Assembly (NCBI GenBank): GCA_010909165.1
Contig: VJWM01000025.1
Location: forward strand, 992,001 to 1,056,000
Direction: 5' to 3'
From: Anthoceros angustus
Taxonomy: Eukaryota > Streptophyta > Anthocerotopsida > Anthocerotales > Anthocerotaceae
DNA length: 64,000 nt
How positions within the stretch are numbered: position 1 is the first letter of the stretch; each line of letters begins with the position of its first letter. A program made the translations under genes and the position numbers. Shown here in pieces: positions 47,203-58,729 of the stretch. Below the pieces are notes generated by a model. It did no database searches, had not been told where the DNA came from, and saw nothing but the letters and a program-made list of their open reading frames with translations.

Positions 47203-50200
47203 TCATCCCGCAGACTGGGCCTTCAGCTTCTCCAATTGATCCAATGCGGTCTTATCACCCGCAGCAACCTCCGCGAGGAAGGCAAATCGGGATGCTGGGT
47301 CTTCCACTTGGTACAAAATGAGTTGCAGAAGTAGGCCCTTCAGAGTTTAACACATCCAGGATGTTAGCTTGTGTCCCACGACTCATCATACGAATGATCC
47401 TCTGAGGACGATCAACACGTTCATGCAAATTGACAGATTTAGAACAAAAGGAACCGCGATCAAAACAAACCTGCTGTGAGGGCTTCCGAGAAACACTGTG
47501 TAACAACGATTTCGCGAACTTAATATTGGACAGGGCATCCTTTCCCACTGGGTCTCCAAACACAAACAGTGCAATATGATGCAACACCAGGAAAAAACTC
47601 ATGGAGCCAAGTGCAGCTGCTTTCTCCAGTTTCCCAAGAGTCCATGCTGACACATACGCATCCAGTATCTTCTCGTTTCTCTGCACCAATCCAACGCAAC
47701 CTCCAAGATTATAAAAAGACCCCCCCCAGCTGTCACTGATGTTTCCTGAAAGATATCAGCAATCAAACACAGTCATTGAGGTCATGGGAGTCCTATGCAC
47801 ATACCTCTGGAGGATGGAGATATCCTGCTTGATTGCCACAGCACAGGTTAAGAGGAGGAAGAAGATGCAAAACTTGAGATTCCGCCAAGTGTTGCCAAAT
47901 TGCAAGTCTAATTGGATCTGGAACATCCCGCCGCAAGTGAAACGCTACCTGGCGTGCAAACACAAGAGCTCCGTAGGACTCAGCTGAAAAGTTGTCAGCC
48001 AGTGTTTCAGCAAACTGTGTGTAGTTACTATCTACAGCATATAGATCCAGAGGCTCTCGAGATGCTGAAACTTCTGGCAACCCGTCAACATGACCACCCT
48101 TGACTTCTTTGAATAGAGACGATCCATCAAGCTGTAAAGCATACATCTCCTGCAGTGTGTAGATCAGACCCTGAGCAGATTGTTGGAAGAATGTGTCACC
48201 TCCCAGCACAAACACGGTGGACAGTGCATGGACCTTTCTAGCCATACTAATGGGAGAGGATCCAGAGTCAGCAGATCTTAGCGCACTATCTGACATGACT
48301 TCCACTGCCAGAAGAAAAAATAGACCAGAGCCAATAACCTCCTCCGACTGGTGAGCCTTTCGAGCACCGATGCCATCATCTACTTCCTGGCCAGTAGTCC
48401 AAGAATTTCGCCCTTCGTGTTGCTTTGCCACATTCGTAGCAAGGGGGCTCGGAAACCAGTCCACTGGGAGTGGCAATCTCTGTCCAGCCCATTCCCTCCC
48501 CACGCTACTTACAATTTCATCTTTAACCTTGGTATTGTCCTCGTCTATCCTGGCCAACTTGTGAAGTGCTCCGTTCTTCTGGTCTTCTTTAGGAGTCTTG
48601 TTGTCCTTTCTCCGTTTTTGCGACAGCCAGGTCTGTGTAAAATGCTGCAGAAGAGCGTTCCTGATCCTTTCGACATCCAATTGTGACATGTAGTCTACTT
48701 GACCTATATTGTCCTGCAAGTCCTTCAATTCGGCACAAACCTTCAAGGCTGATTGCACACCCTTTGACAATGATGTCAGGGCTTCTTTATCCAGCAAGAC
48801 AGAAGAAAGCACTTTCTGCAAAAAATCACCCTCACCGGGCCCAGCGGTCATGGCGACGCCCAAGCCCACCTGAAATTTCCAGGAGAGATCAGCAGAAGGC
48901 ACGCATGCAGTTCCCACCGAGGATATATCCTGTTGGACAGCAAGTGCTTTTTCTTCATCATGAGAGATGCCCAATCTTGGTGTCGTCTCAAGAAGGTCCA
49001 ATGCCAAGACGGCAGTTATCTTGGCTAATAAGAACCGTTTTGACCAAGTTCCTCCACCAAGCGATCCCCATCCCAATCCAATGCCAGGAGCTGGCCCTCC
49101 TCGGCCATGGAACTCACTTGAACTTAAAAACTTCTGATTCAAGATGACCTCCTTTCCACAGCAATCCAGCAGGTACCTCAATTCCTGTTCACCACTTGCG
49201 ACAAGTCCGCGAGACAGTATCTCATGCGCTCTGGTCTGAGATCCTGAATCAGGCTGTGGTGAGGATGCTTGTGGTCTTGCCTCTCTTATGAGGTGATCAA
49301 CCACAGTTACCAGGCGAACTATACCATGCAGACAGCTAGTCGCGATTATCGAAGTGTCACAATCAGATGCCAATCTTAGTTTGTACAGATATCCTGCAAG
49401 AGAGCATCCATTATTCTCAGCAGCCCCTGGAGTAAAGTTGAGAAGTTTGCTGTTCACAATTGACAGCCCGAGCTGTGGCACAAACGTTGGAAGCCATGGA
49501 GCACACGAATTCTGTTGACTTGCACGAGTCCAAAGCTGACCCATGTCACTCAGTGGCAGTATTCGTCCACAGACTGTTGAAAGAAAATGAAGCACAGCAG
49601 CCAGTGCACCCAATAGGTTTTTATTGCTCTCACCAGTGGGGACATCCTCAGAACCTATCTTGTCCGCTTGGACCTCCTGTTTGTCCCATAGCGTAACAAG
49701 GGTTGCTAGGTGGTCAGATGATAACCAATCAAGAGCTGTCTTAACCAATGGCACTGCAACTGCCCATGACCAGTTCGTATGAATGGAAATCTCATCACTT
49801 GATGCTGTCCCTCCCCCATTCGGATGTATAAGAGGCAGAGTCCTTGCTATCTTCTCCAGCAAACTGAATGATTCACGAGTCAGGCAGAAAGCCACAGAGT
49901 TTCCCTTACTGTTATACTCCTGTTCTGAAAAGGGGGCCAGCCAAAAGCAAAGGGCTGGGTAGAAATCTGAAAACAAAGAGATCCCAATCTGATGGGAAAT
50001 ACAAACCCTCCACAGCCGCAGAGCCTCTATTAAGGTGGGACCTAGGCCACGGAGGTATTCTTGGCCGACTCTTGAACGAGTTGGCAGAAGATAGGCCTGC
50101 TGAAACAATTCACTTTGTGCCACCTGCAGGGCGCCTGACTCAGCAAATCTGACACAGTTTGACCGGCTCGCCTGGCTGAGGACCTGCCAAGGTCACCCAG

Positions 50201-52732
50201 ATCACATTAGGAGACAAGAAATAGAAACTCAATGAGAGACATGTCCACATCGGACATGCAAGCTGCTCGTAAAACAACCCCAAGGATGGCAACGCCAGCC
50301 ACACCTTCAGTAGCTGGATAGCCTTTGTCCGAGCAGGCCGGATACCAAGCACCATATTCTCATCACTTGCCAGGAACTGTTGTATGATTGTATCCATCAA
50401 CCTTGGACACTTCATCACTGCTTCTGCACCTGCAGGTGAATGACGGGCTAGCGCTATAACAACATCCATTAAGAATTCTTCCGCTGCCACATTTTTCTCC
50501 ACCTGAATTGGGAGCATTTAAATCATTATCTGCAACTACTGAGGAAAAGTATTCACAAACATAGCAACAATTTACAGCAACAGAATAGACGGTGCGTCAC
50601 ATCTACATATGCAGAAGCAGTTGAATGACTCTTTACGATGCAGTACCTCCAAAATATAGCGAATTCTAGGTAAGATGCCCATCCTGATGAGGGCAGCAGC
50701 TACATCCTTCTCGGCAATTGTTTCGTCATCTCCCACTGTGTCTTGCCCATCTTCAGGCTTTGCCTCATTGTTTGTAGCAACAAACATCTCACTAGGCTTC
50801 ACATTGTACTTCCATCGGCCACCACCAATGAAACCCTCATCTTGCTTTGTTTGCCTTCGGAAGACAGGAGCGGTATACAAAGGTCTTTCACCAAGCCAAG
50901 AAGTCTACAAATCACCACCATAAAAAAATAAGACGCACCACATGCAGATGCTGCACAGCATGTAGGCAGAGAGAGAATCAAACTACCACAACTCTTGGAA
51001 GAAGAAAAGATGACTACCTCGTGTAGTTCAAAAAATCTCTCATTCGCCGAACAACTCAGTAAGGCCTGTAGGGCTCTAGCACAGGCAGACACAGTAGTGG
51101 CATACTTGTCATCCAGAAGGGATCTCAGAGTGAGGGCAAGTCTTGGCTCAGGCCCTACAGCGTACGTCCACACAGCCTGCCAATCAACCGGGCCACTGCT
51201 ATCGGGAACCTCTGCTTGTTGCAACCCAGATAAAGCTTTGCTGAGTAGAGAAGCAAGAAGGCGAAGGGCCATAGTTCTCTGACCAGGAACCTGCACAACC
51301 GAAGTAATTACAATCAGTGTGACAAGCTAAAGAAGGAGGTATGCGGGGTTTGGCTCTTGCCTCCTTAACAAAGGAACAACAAAGAGTGGAAAAATTGTGC
51401 TAACCGTGCTGCGAGCTAATGCAGCAGCTTCCAAAATGGTATAGCCAAACGCAGCAGGATCACCCTCAGTTCTCAGGAGATCACGTTCTGCCACCGTCTG
51501 CGCATCTCCCTTCAGCTCACGTATCCGATCTGTGAGAACAAACTCACAACATCAGGACCGGATGGCCAACTCATCTCCCAAACTATACATATAGCAGGGA
51601 GACAGAAAGACCAAGCTGAGACAAGCGATGATTACCAGGATCTGCGGGGTCCACATCCCCTACAGCAACCACCCGCCCATCCAGATCAAATTTCAGCAGC
51701 CTTACAGCATTAACTCTCGCAGACCACGAGTTCCACAACGAAGCAACATCGACAGTTCCGGAACTCCCTGAGTCCACAGACTTGGCACCAGCTTTAGACA
51801 CATCAGCATGCAGTATTCCTGGTGCACCACCTCCCACAAGCCCAGCTTCCAACGATTGGGGACTCCTCTGCTCACTCCCACCAGATTTCCGCCCCCCTCG
51901 TAACATCCTCTCCTTCACTTCACCTCGTTTTCTCAGCATTTCCAGGATCTCAGGCCGGATCCTCTCCTTCAGCGCCACCCGAGCATCCTCCAATTCGGCA
52001 GCGGACATAGAGAGCACAGCCGTTCTATTCTCACGATCAATGGACTCCACGCTGGACGCAACAGGCACCCTTTCTAAGCCCCGATTCCGCTCCACCCCAT
52101 CTTTCTCGCCCGTAGCGTGAGCCTTGACCACACCAGGAGCATGCACACTCTCCGCTGCAGGCTTCCCCACGCCATGCCCTGCTCTCTTCACGGCCCCAGC
52201 CCCTCCGTCCCCCCCACGAGTGCCTCTGGATCTCCCGAAAAGCGAGCTCGGCTTCTTCCGCAGCAGGGGCTGGGCGTAGCTCGCATGCTCATCTACGCCC
52301 ACTTCCTCCACATCCCTCCCCGCCTCAGGGAGGAGGTAAACCTCCTTCACGGCAGGATGCCAGTGCTGGAAACAAAAGCAACGCCAACCCGTATGAGCAA
52401 TAAATGCAGGTGCCCAGTGCTGCTGGAAACAAAAGCAACGCCAACCGTGCAAGCTCAAGAGCATAAACACCAGCATGCAATAGACGCAGCAAACATAAAA
52501 CATGCAGTGTCTAAGCCAATACCGGCCCCTCAGACCGGTGCCTGGCCACGGGGAAAGGATTCACTCTCGGCCCGGGAGCTGCAGCTGGAGCAGGCGCACA
52601 CGCCTTCACAAACCCCTTCTCCTGAATCTTCCCCAACACCTCCAGCGGGACATACTTGCTCTCTGAAACAGCTTCGGCTCCACCCCTTCCTACCGGCCCC
52701 TCACTCAGCTCTTCGGCATTTCCGCTGGACAT
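47203..52732 (-). CDS. IYO: RPAP1 / MINIYO, RNA polymerase II-associated protein 1
   Basis: Large HEAT-like protein that assists Pol II assembly, nuclear import and elongation; in Arabidopsis (MINIYO) it triggers the switch to cell differentiation. Nine phase-consistent exons: 52732-52523, 52365-51636, 51529-51405, 51290-51018, 50904-50647, 50502-50305, 50183-47805, 47680-47471, 47337-47203; 1505 aa (Arabidopsis about 1465). Landmarks are RVNPFPVARHRSEGPHW, ALKERIRPEILEMLRKRG, NAVRLLKFDLDGRVV, ERDLLRTEGDPAAFGYTI, VPGQRTMALRLLASLL, PVFRRQTKQDEGFIGGGRW, RLWRVCISHQIGISLFSDFY, VLHLLPPLNLCCGNQAGYLH and the tail ALDQLEKLKAQSAG. For the last exon I chose the acceptor at 47338-47340, which restores phase to the conserved tail; a nearer AG would leave the tail out of frame. 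The exon 2 acceptor is duplicated. Confidence 0.93.
52361..52446. repeat. Duplicated splice-acceptor segment in RPAP1 intron 1
   Basis: The plus-strand phrase CTGGAAACAAAAGCAACGCC occurs twice about 54 bases apart, preceded by CCAGTGC in both. On the gene's strand each copy is a pyrimidine-rich acceptor (TTTTGTTTCCAG followed by CACTGG). The upstream copy has an extra CAG. Confidence 0.92.
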
Positions 52733-54673
52733 GATGCTTGCATTCCCACCCCGTCCCTTCGCAATGAGCTCAATTCCAACACCAGCAACAGCTCCCTGGA
52801 GCTTGCGCGCTGCGTATCAAAATACGCATTGCAAAAATGACCTCCCACAATTCGTCCACAGAGCTCTTCGCAGACAAAGGCCCCCGGGCTCCTGCTGCCC
52901 CTGCCGGGACTCACATGCTTATATACAGGGCATTGCACTGCCCACCTCGGCAAACACAGACCCAGGAGCGGAGATATCACATGCGTAAAGCGGGTGTAAT
53001 TGGAAAACAAATGTGAAAGCAAATCACGCTCGACGGACCGCACTCGACTCGACTCGACTGGACACCGGACCCGACTCAAACTGGACATAAGCAAAGCAAG
53101 AATCGTGGATCGAGGAAGGGAGCTCTCGAGCCACCATCGCAAAGCGAGAAACAAGATGACGAACACGGCACGTGGGGCCACGGTCCGGTGGCTAGTCTCA
53201 ACACACAAGAAAAATTAGCCACAGGCACACGTGGCAGAGTTAGGGTTCACCGCCCCACCTGGGCTTCGTGATAGGTACAGGGTGGCGGTCTGAAAGTGGG
53301 TTGGAAAAATATCGTACTTTCATTCCCGGAGTTGTGCTGGAGGCAGCAACCTATGGGGGGCCGCCATGTCGCCAAAACACTGGTGCATGATAGAGGCAAG
53401 GCGAGGAATGCACGGAGCACGGACTGGCGGTTCGAGACGCGATCGAGACGTGATGACACTCGGCCGGACCGGTCTGGTTGTGGTGACGACTCTGCGTTTC
53501 CGTCGCCAAGCTTTCTGCACGGCAACGGCAGGAGTGAGTCTGTTTTGAGACGAGGGCACGTTTCAATCCGCATTGTGCAAGGACTGCAACATCAACCTTT
53601 GTTTGGTACGAATGCAACATAACATCCTTGCTTTGAGTTAGTAGCTTGGAAGATGAGAACAACAATCCTTGTTTCAAGCTTTGTTTGGACCAAATAGCTA
53701 GATGCACAGCTAGCTGAGGCATGCTACACTTGTCTGTTTTGTTGGCAAACAAATCAACAACGTAACCAGCGTGCATGCATTTTTTTTTTTGCAGTTTAGT
53801 ATGTTAGCATTCGGGCATGGATTCTGGAAGCTGTCGTTCTTTAAAGCTCCTTAGGAAAGTAGGAGAGAGAGGAAGGATGTCTTGCGGTTGGGTAGCCAAA
53901 TCCCGAGGGAACCAGCAGGAGGAAGGTCGTTGCATACGACGACAGGTGTACTCACATGCCTTGCTGTTGTCGACCCGGCTCCCCATTTACTACACACATA
54001 TGTATGTACATATTCGCAAACATTATGTTATCACCCCAGGTAGGTATGTACGGGATGCAAGGTGGAGGGACCGCCACATCCCGCAGGCGGCAAAGACTCT
54101 CTTGAGGGTTCTGGAATGCGGTTTTCTCTCTGGCCACTCAGCCACTGTTGCTCTCACAATGATGCGTGGCGGAAACGCAGTGTTAGCCTGTAACCTACCA
54201 TCGCTGCTGGTGTGGACGCCCATGTCCTCGACCTCCACTTCTGCGTGCTGGTCCCCACTGTGAACCGGGGACGGAACTCTGTGGAAGCAACGCGTGGATG
54301 GATTCCTGTTCCACGATCTGTGCCTGACTCGGGAATCAAACACGGCAACCCTGGGGCCTTTTGTCTGCTTCAAGCACACTGCCTTCCTGGGATATGTCCA
54401 GCATAGACATGCATTTCTGCCGACCCAATCACGGCAGTGAGGATGGAACACTGTCCACGACAGTCCAGCCCACCTACTGCTTCTCATCAGTTTCACTTCA
54501 CGAGATGGCTTCGGTTCCCGAATCCCTCGGCTTCCTCGGGAAGCATCGAAGATAGAACCAGGACACCACCACATGAAATGAAAGGCACATGAGATGGCAA
54601 ACAAACGTGTTATGAACCTGCAACTACTGTATCCCGGACTGGACTGCGGGAGCCGTCTCTCGTCTCTCGTTCT
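52733..54673. other. Spacer upstream of RPAP1 and the PPR gene
   Basis: The RPAP1 promoter should lie just above 52733. A Ser/Arg-rich phrase arises from CGACTCGACTCGACT near 53042-53060. Frames at 53247-54604 on both strands are not recognised and show no convincing splice partners. The last 300 bases should hold the promoter of the PPR gene. Confidence 0.45.
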
Positions 54674-57600
54674 ATGCCAGCCACGTTCCCTCGGCGGACC
54701 GGGTCACGCATGCCCGTCTCTTTGGCAAGGTCCTTTTCCTCCATAGCTCCGTCCTTGAGGTCCTTGTCACCGGTGAACGCTTTGTGCCAGCCCACACACT
54801 GTGAGGGTATTGAACTGTACCGGCACCTGAGACAGACGGCGGTGAAGCCGACCAACCGTGTGTTGGTGGCAGTCCTGAAGGCATGTGGGGGTGCAGCGGA
54901 TTTGGCGGCAGGGAAGCAAGTCCATGCCGACCTTCTGGGAAGGTTCGTGAAGCCCAGTTTGTTTGTTGGGAATGGGCTTGTGGAGATGTATGCCAAGTGC
55001 GGGAGCTTGGAGGATGCCCGCAGAGTGTTTGACACATTGCCGTCGAGGAATGTGGTGACGTGGAATTTCATGATCGCAGGATATGCCAAGCATGGGCTGG
55101 GTCGAGAGGCTCTTTCTCTTTATGGGAGGATGGAACATGAGGGCATCACTCATGCCAACGATGTTACGTTTGTCAGCCTCCTCAGAGCGTGTGCCAGCAT
55201 CGGAGCTTTGTGTGAGGGCAAGAAGCTTCACCTTCAGATTCAGGAAAGAAAACTTGAAGCCAATGTGATTGTGGGCAACTGCTTGGTGGATATGTACGCC
55301 AAATGTGGGAGCATAGAGGACGCTCGCAGGCTGTTTGACAGATTGCCCACAAAAGATGTGGTCACGTGGAACGCTATGCTGGCAGGGTATGCTCGGTACG
55401 GGCTTGGTCACGAAGCGCTCACTCTTTTTGGGAGTATGCAACGGCATGGCATCGTTGTTGCTGATAAGGTTACGTTTGTGAGCCTCCTGAAAGCGTGTGC
55501 CAGTGTGGCAGCTTTGAGTGAAGGGAAGGACCTGCATTTCCAGATTCGAGAACGAGGACTTGAGGCTGACGTGGTTGTGGGTAGCAGCCTGGTGGACATG
55601 TATGCAAAGTGCAGCAGCTTGGGAGAAGCCCGAAAGGTGTTTGACAGTTTGCACACAAAGAATTTGGTGACTTGGAATGCCATGCTTGCAGGGTATGCTC
55701 AGCATGGGCTCGCTGAAGAAGCGCTTGCTCTGTATGCAAGCATGCAACAGGAGGAGGATACAGGCGCAGCAGCAGATCATGTTACATTTGTGTGCCTCTT
55801 GAAAGCATGTGCAAGTGTTCGGGCCCTCCATGAGGGCAAGCAGCTTCATCTGCAAATTCAAGAACGGGGGCTTGAATCAGATCTAGTTGTGGGTAGCAGC
55901 CTTCTGGACATGTATACAAAGTGTGGGAGCCTGGAGGATGCCCGCAGAGTGTTTGACCGACTGCCGGCAAAGAGTGTGGTGACGTGGAATGCCATGATTG
56001 CAGGCTATGCCCATCATGGCCTCGTTCGAGAAGGTTTCATTCTGTACAAACAGATGCAAGAGGAAGGCATTTATTCAGCTGACAATGGTCCGCTTGTGAG
56101 CCTCCTGAAAGCATGTTCGAGGAATGGAGGGCTGGGTGACGCCAGACACCTGCACATTTACGTACAGGAAAAAGGGCTGGATGTTGATGTTGTTGTTGGC
56201 AGCAGTTTGGTGGACATGTATGCAAAGTGTGGCAGCGTAGAGGATGCACGCAAAGTCTTTGACCAAATGGCATGGAGAGATGTGGTGACATGGACTGTCA
56301 TGATTGCAGCATATGCTCAGCACGGGCTCGGTGAAGAAGCCCTTAACCTCTATACTCGCATGCAGCTAGAAGGCGTCAGTCTGGCTGATAATGTAACGTT
56401 TGTGTGCCTCCTGAAAGCATGTGCCAGCATTGGCCCTTCAGCCTTGCATCAGGGGCAACAGTTACATTTGCAGATTCAGAAGAAGGGGTTTGAAGCATAC
56501 GCAGCTGTGGGCAGCTCTTTGGTGGACATGTATGCGAAATGTGGCAGTTTACGTGATGCTCGTAGAGTGTTTGATGGATTGCTGGGAAAAGATGTGGTGA
56601 CATGGAATGCCATGATTGCAGGATATGTGAAGTATGGCATCGGCCAAGAAGCCCTTGCTCTGTATGCAAATATGCAGCAGGAGGGCATTGATCTGGCTGA
56701 CAATGTTTCATTTGTGTTGCTCCTGAAGGCATGTGCCAGTCTTGGTGCTGTAGGGTTATGCAAGGGCAAGGAGCTTCATTCCCAGATTCAGGAAAGGGGA
56801 CTGGAAGCTGATGTTGTTATTGACAGTGGCCTGGTGGACATGTATGCAAAGTGTGGCAGCGTGCAAGAAGCCCGCTCCATCTTTGATAAAGTTCTTGCAA
56901 GAGATGCAATGACATGGAATACCATGCTTGCGGGCTATGCTCAGCATGGACTTGTTAACGATGCCATTGCGCTGTACACAGATATGCCACAGGACTGTGT
57001 TGGGCCATCAACGTTCGTGTGCCTCCTGAAAGCTTGTGCCAGCACAGGAGCCATTCATCAGGGAAAGCAGCTCCATTTGCAGCTCCAAGGTAGAGGACTG
57101 GATGATGACCTAGTAGCTGGTACTGCCTTGGTGGACATGTATGCAAAATGTGGAGCTTTGGATCATGCTCGCAGAGTGTTTGACAAACTACCATCAAAGA
57201 GTGTGGCGATGTGGAATGCCATGATTTCAGGCTGCGTCCAGCATGGGCTTGGTCAAGAGGCCCTCCTTCTCTTCACAAGAATGCAACAGGAAGGCATTTG
57301 TCCGGCTGATAGTGCTACATTTTCTCAGCTTCTTAACGTATGTGCTAGCCTTGGAGCCCTGAGCAAGGGCAGGGAGGTTCACTGCACAATTCAAGAACGA
57401 GGACTCGAGAGCGATGCGATTATTGGCAGCAGCTTGGTGGATATGTATGCAAAATGTGGCGCCTTGGATGAAGCTCGCTCTGTTTTTGACAGACTGCCAA
57501 CTAAGGATCTTGTAACCTGGACGGCCATGATCTCAGGATACGATAAGCAAGACCTTGGTCAAGAGGCTCTTAGTCTTTTCACCCGTATGCATCTGGATGG

Positions 57601-58729
57601 TATCCACCCAACCGACCATGTGGCATTCATCTGCCTCCTGAGAGCATGTGCCAGCACTGGAGCTCTGCATCAGGGGAGGCAGCTTCATTCTCTGATTCAG
57701 GACAGAGGACTGGAAGCCAACATTTTGGTCGGCAGCAGCCTTGTCGACATGTATGCGAAATGTGGAAGGATGGAGGATGCCCGGAAAGTGTTCGACAGAC
57801 TACCGACGAGAGATGTGGTGACATGGACTGCTATGCTGAATGGTTATGGCCAGCAAAATAACGTGGAAGCTGCAATCCAGTGTTTTAAAGCAATGCAACA
57901 CCATGGAGTGGAGCCCAATGGTGCCACTTTCCTGTGCCTTCTTGTGGCTTGCAGCCACGCGGGTCTCGTAACAGAGGGTCAGCAGTATTTCAAGATAATG
58001 AAAGAGCTTTATGGCATCACACCGACTGTTCATCACTATAACTCCATGGTTGATCTTCTTGGCCGATCAGGGAACCTTGACGATGCAGAAAACATGCTGG
58101 AGAGTATCCCTGTCAAGGATAACGATGTTGGGTGGACATCTTTGCTTAGTGCTTGCAAAAGCCATGGTGATGTAGAGCGAGGAGAGAGATGTTTCAACCG
58201 GCTTGTGGAAATGGGACCAGGAAACGCACCTGCTTATGCACTCTTGGCTAGCATCTACTCCCATGCTGGGATGTTGAGTGATGTAGAAAGGATAGAAAGC
58301 CTGAGAAAAAGTGCAGGAGCTTACAAGATGCCTGCAAGGGCTTGCATTGAGATCAACCGCGCAGTGCACAGGTTTGTTGTCGGGGGTGATAGAGACGACA
58401 CTTCCTCAAAGCTCAAGAGTGTGAACTTAAGGTTGAAGGAGGTAGAGGGCCTTGCACCTCAAACACAGCTGCTCGCCAAGCCAGAGTCTGACACAAGGAA
58501 CGAGGACACCTTATGTGGCCATGCTGAGAAACTAGCTCTGGCCTATGGACTCCTCAACACTCCAAAAGGTACCACCTTGCTAGTGACAAAGAACCTTCGA
58601 ATGTGCAATGACTGTCACAGCGGCACCAAGATAATGTCCAAGCTCGAAAAGCGAGAGATCGTTGTAAGAGATGCCCACCGGGTGCACCATTTTGTAGATG
58701 GCTTCTGTTCTTGTGGTGATCGTCACTGA
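54674..58729 (+). CDS. PLS-class pentatricopeptide repeat protein with DYW:KP-type deaminase domain
   Basis: Single-exon 1351-aa organelle RNA editing factor. The Arg/Ser-rich N-terminus (MPATFPRRTGSRMPVSLARS) is a likely mitochondrial or plastid presequence. Ten near-identical S-P-L triplets of about 100 aa follow, each starting around LVDMYAKCGSLEDARRVFD, then VVTWNAMIAGYAQHGLGQEA, then VTFVCLLKACAS; about 31-33 PPR motifs in all. E1/E2 motifs follow (about 1080-1214). The DYW domain runs from about 1215 to 1351: KMPARA at 1218-1223 in place of the canonical PG box, the zinc/catalytic HAE at 1283-1285, CNDC at 1311-1314, and a tail CSCGDRH instead of CGDYW. PAxA and DRH mark the DYW:KP clade of hornworts, ferns and lycophytes, linked to U-to-C editing. 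All deaminase residues are intact and there is no stop or frameshift. Plastid versus mitochondrion cannot be told. Confidence 0.95.
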   Translation: MPATFPRRTGSRMPVSLARSFSSIAPSLRSLSPVNALCQPTHCEGIELYRHLRQTAVKPTNRVLVAVLKACGGAADLAAGKQVHADLLGRFVKPSLFVGNGLVEMYAKCGSLEDARRVFDTLPSRNVVTWNFMIAGYAKHGLGREALSLYGRMEHEGITHANDVTFVSLLRACASIGALCEGKKLHLQIQERKLEANVIVGNCLVDMYAKCGSIEDARRLFDRLPTKDVVTWNAMLAGYARYGLGHEALTLFGSMQRHGIVVADKVTFVSLLKACASVAALSEGKDLHFQIRERGLEADVVVGSSLVDMYAKCSSLGEARKVFDSLHTKNLVTWNAMLAGYAQHGLAEEALALYASMQQEEDTGAAADHVTFVCLLKACASVRALHEGKQLHLQIQERGLESDLVVGSSLLDMYTKCGSLEDARRVFDRLPAKSVVTWNAMIAGYAHHGLVREGFILYKQMQEEGIYSADNGPLVSLLKACSRNGGLGDARHLHIYVQEKGLDVDVVVGSSLVDMYAKCGSVEDARKVFDQMAWRDVVTWTVMIAAYAQHGLGEEALNLYTRMQLEGVSLADNVTFVCLLKACASIGPSALHQGQQLHLQIQKKGFEAYAAVGSSLVDMYAKCGSLRDARRVFDGLLGKDVVTWNAMIAGYVKYGIGQEALALYANMQQEGIDLADNVSFVLLLKACASLGAVGLCKGKELHSQIQERGLEADVVIDSGLVDMYAKCGSVQEARSIFDKVLARDAMTWNTMLAGYAQHGLVNDAIALYTDMPQDCVGPSTFVCLLKACASTGAIHQGKQLHLQLQGRGLDDDLVAGTALVDMYAKCGALDHARRVFDKLPSKSVAMWNAMISGCVQHGLGQEALLLFTRMQQEGICPADSATFSQLLNVCASLGALSKGREVHCTIQERGLESDAIIGSSLVDMYAKCGALDEARSVFDRLPTKDLVTWTAMISGYDKQDLGQEALSLFTRMHLDGIHPTDHVAFICLLRACASTGALHQGRQLHSLIQDRGLEANILVGSSLVDMYAKCGRMEDARKVFDRLPTRDVVTWTAMLNGYGQQNNVEAAIQCFKAMQHHGVEPNGATFLCLLVACSHAGLVTEGQQYFKIMKELYGITPTVHHYNSMVDLLGRSGNLDDAENMLESIPVKDNDVGWTSLLSACKSHGDVERGERCFNRLVEMGPGNAPAYALLASIYSHAGMLSDVERIESLRKSAGAYKMPARACIEINRAVHRFVVGGDRDDTSSKLKSVNLRLKEVEGLAPQTQLLAKPESDTRNEDTLCGHAEKLALAYGLLNTPKGTTLLVTKNLRMCNDCHSGTKIMSKLEKREIVVRDAHRVHHFVDGFCSCGDRH

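Noticed and set aside
47255-47470. Apparent frameshift near the end of RPAP1
   Set aside because: The conserved tail is out of frame with the nearer acceptor, but an acceptor at 47338-47340 restores phase without any sequence error.
54023-54604. 193-codon minus-strand frame upstream of the PPR gene
   Set aside because: Arg/Ser-rich without any motif; overlaps the expected PPR promoter.
54767-55861. 364-codon minus-strand frame
   Set aside because: Antisense of the PPR array. Repeated Cys/His phrases reflect the repeated PPR codons, not a zinc protein.
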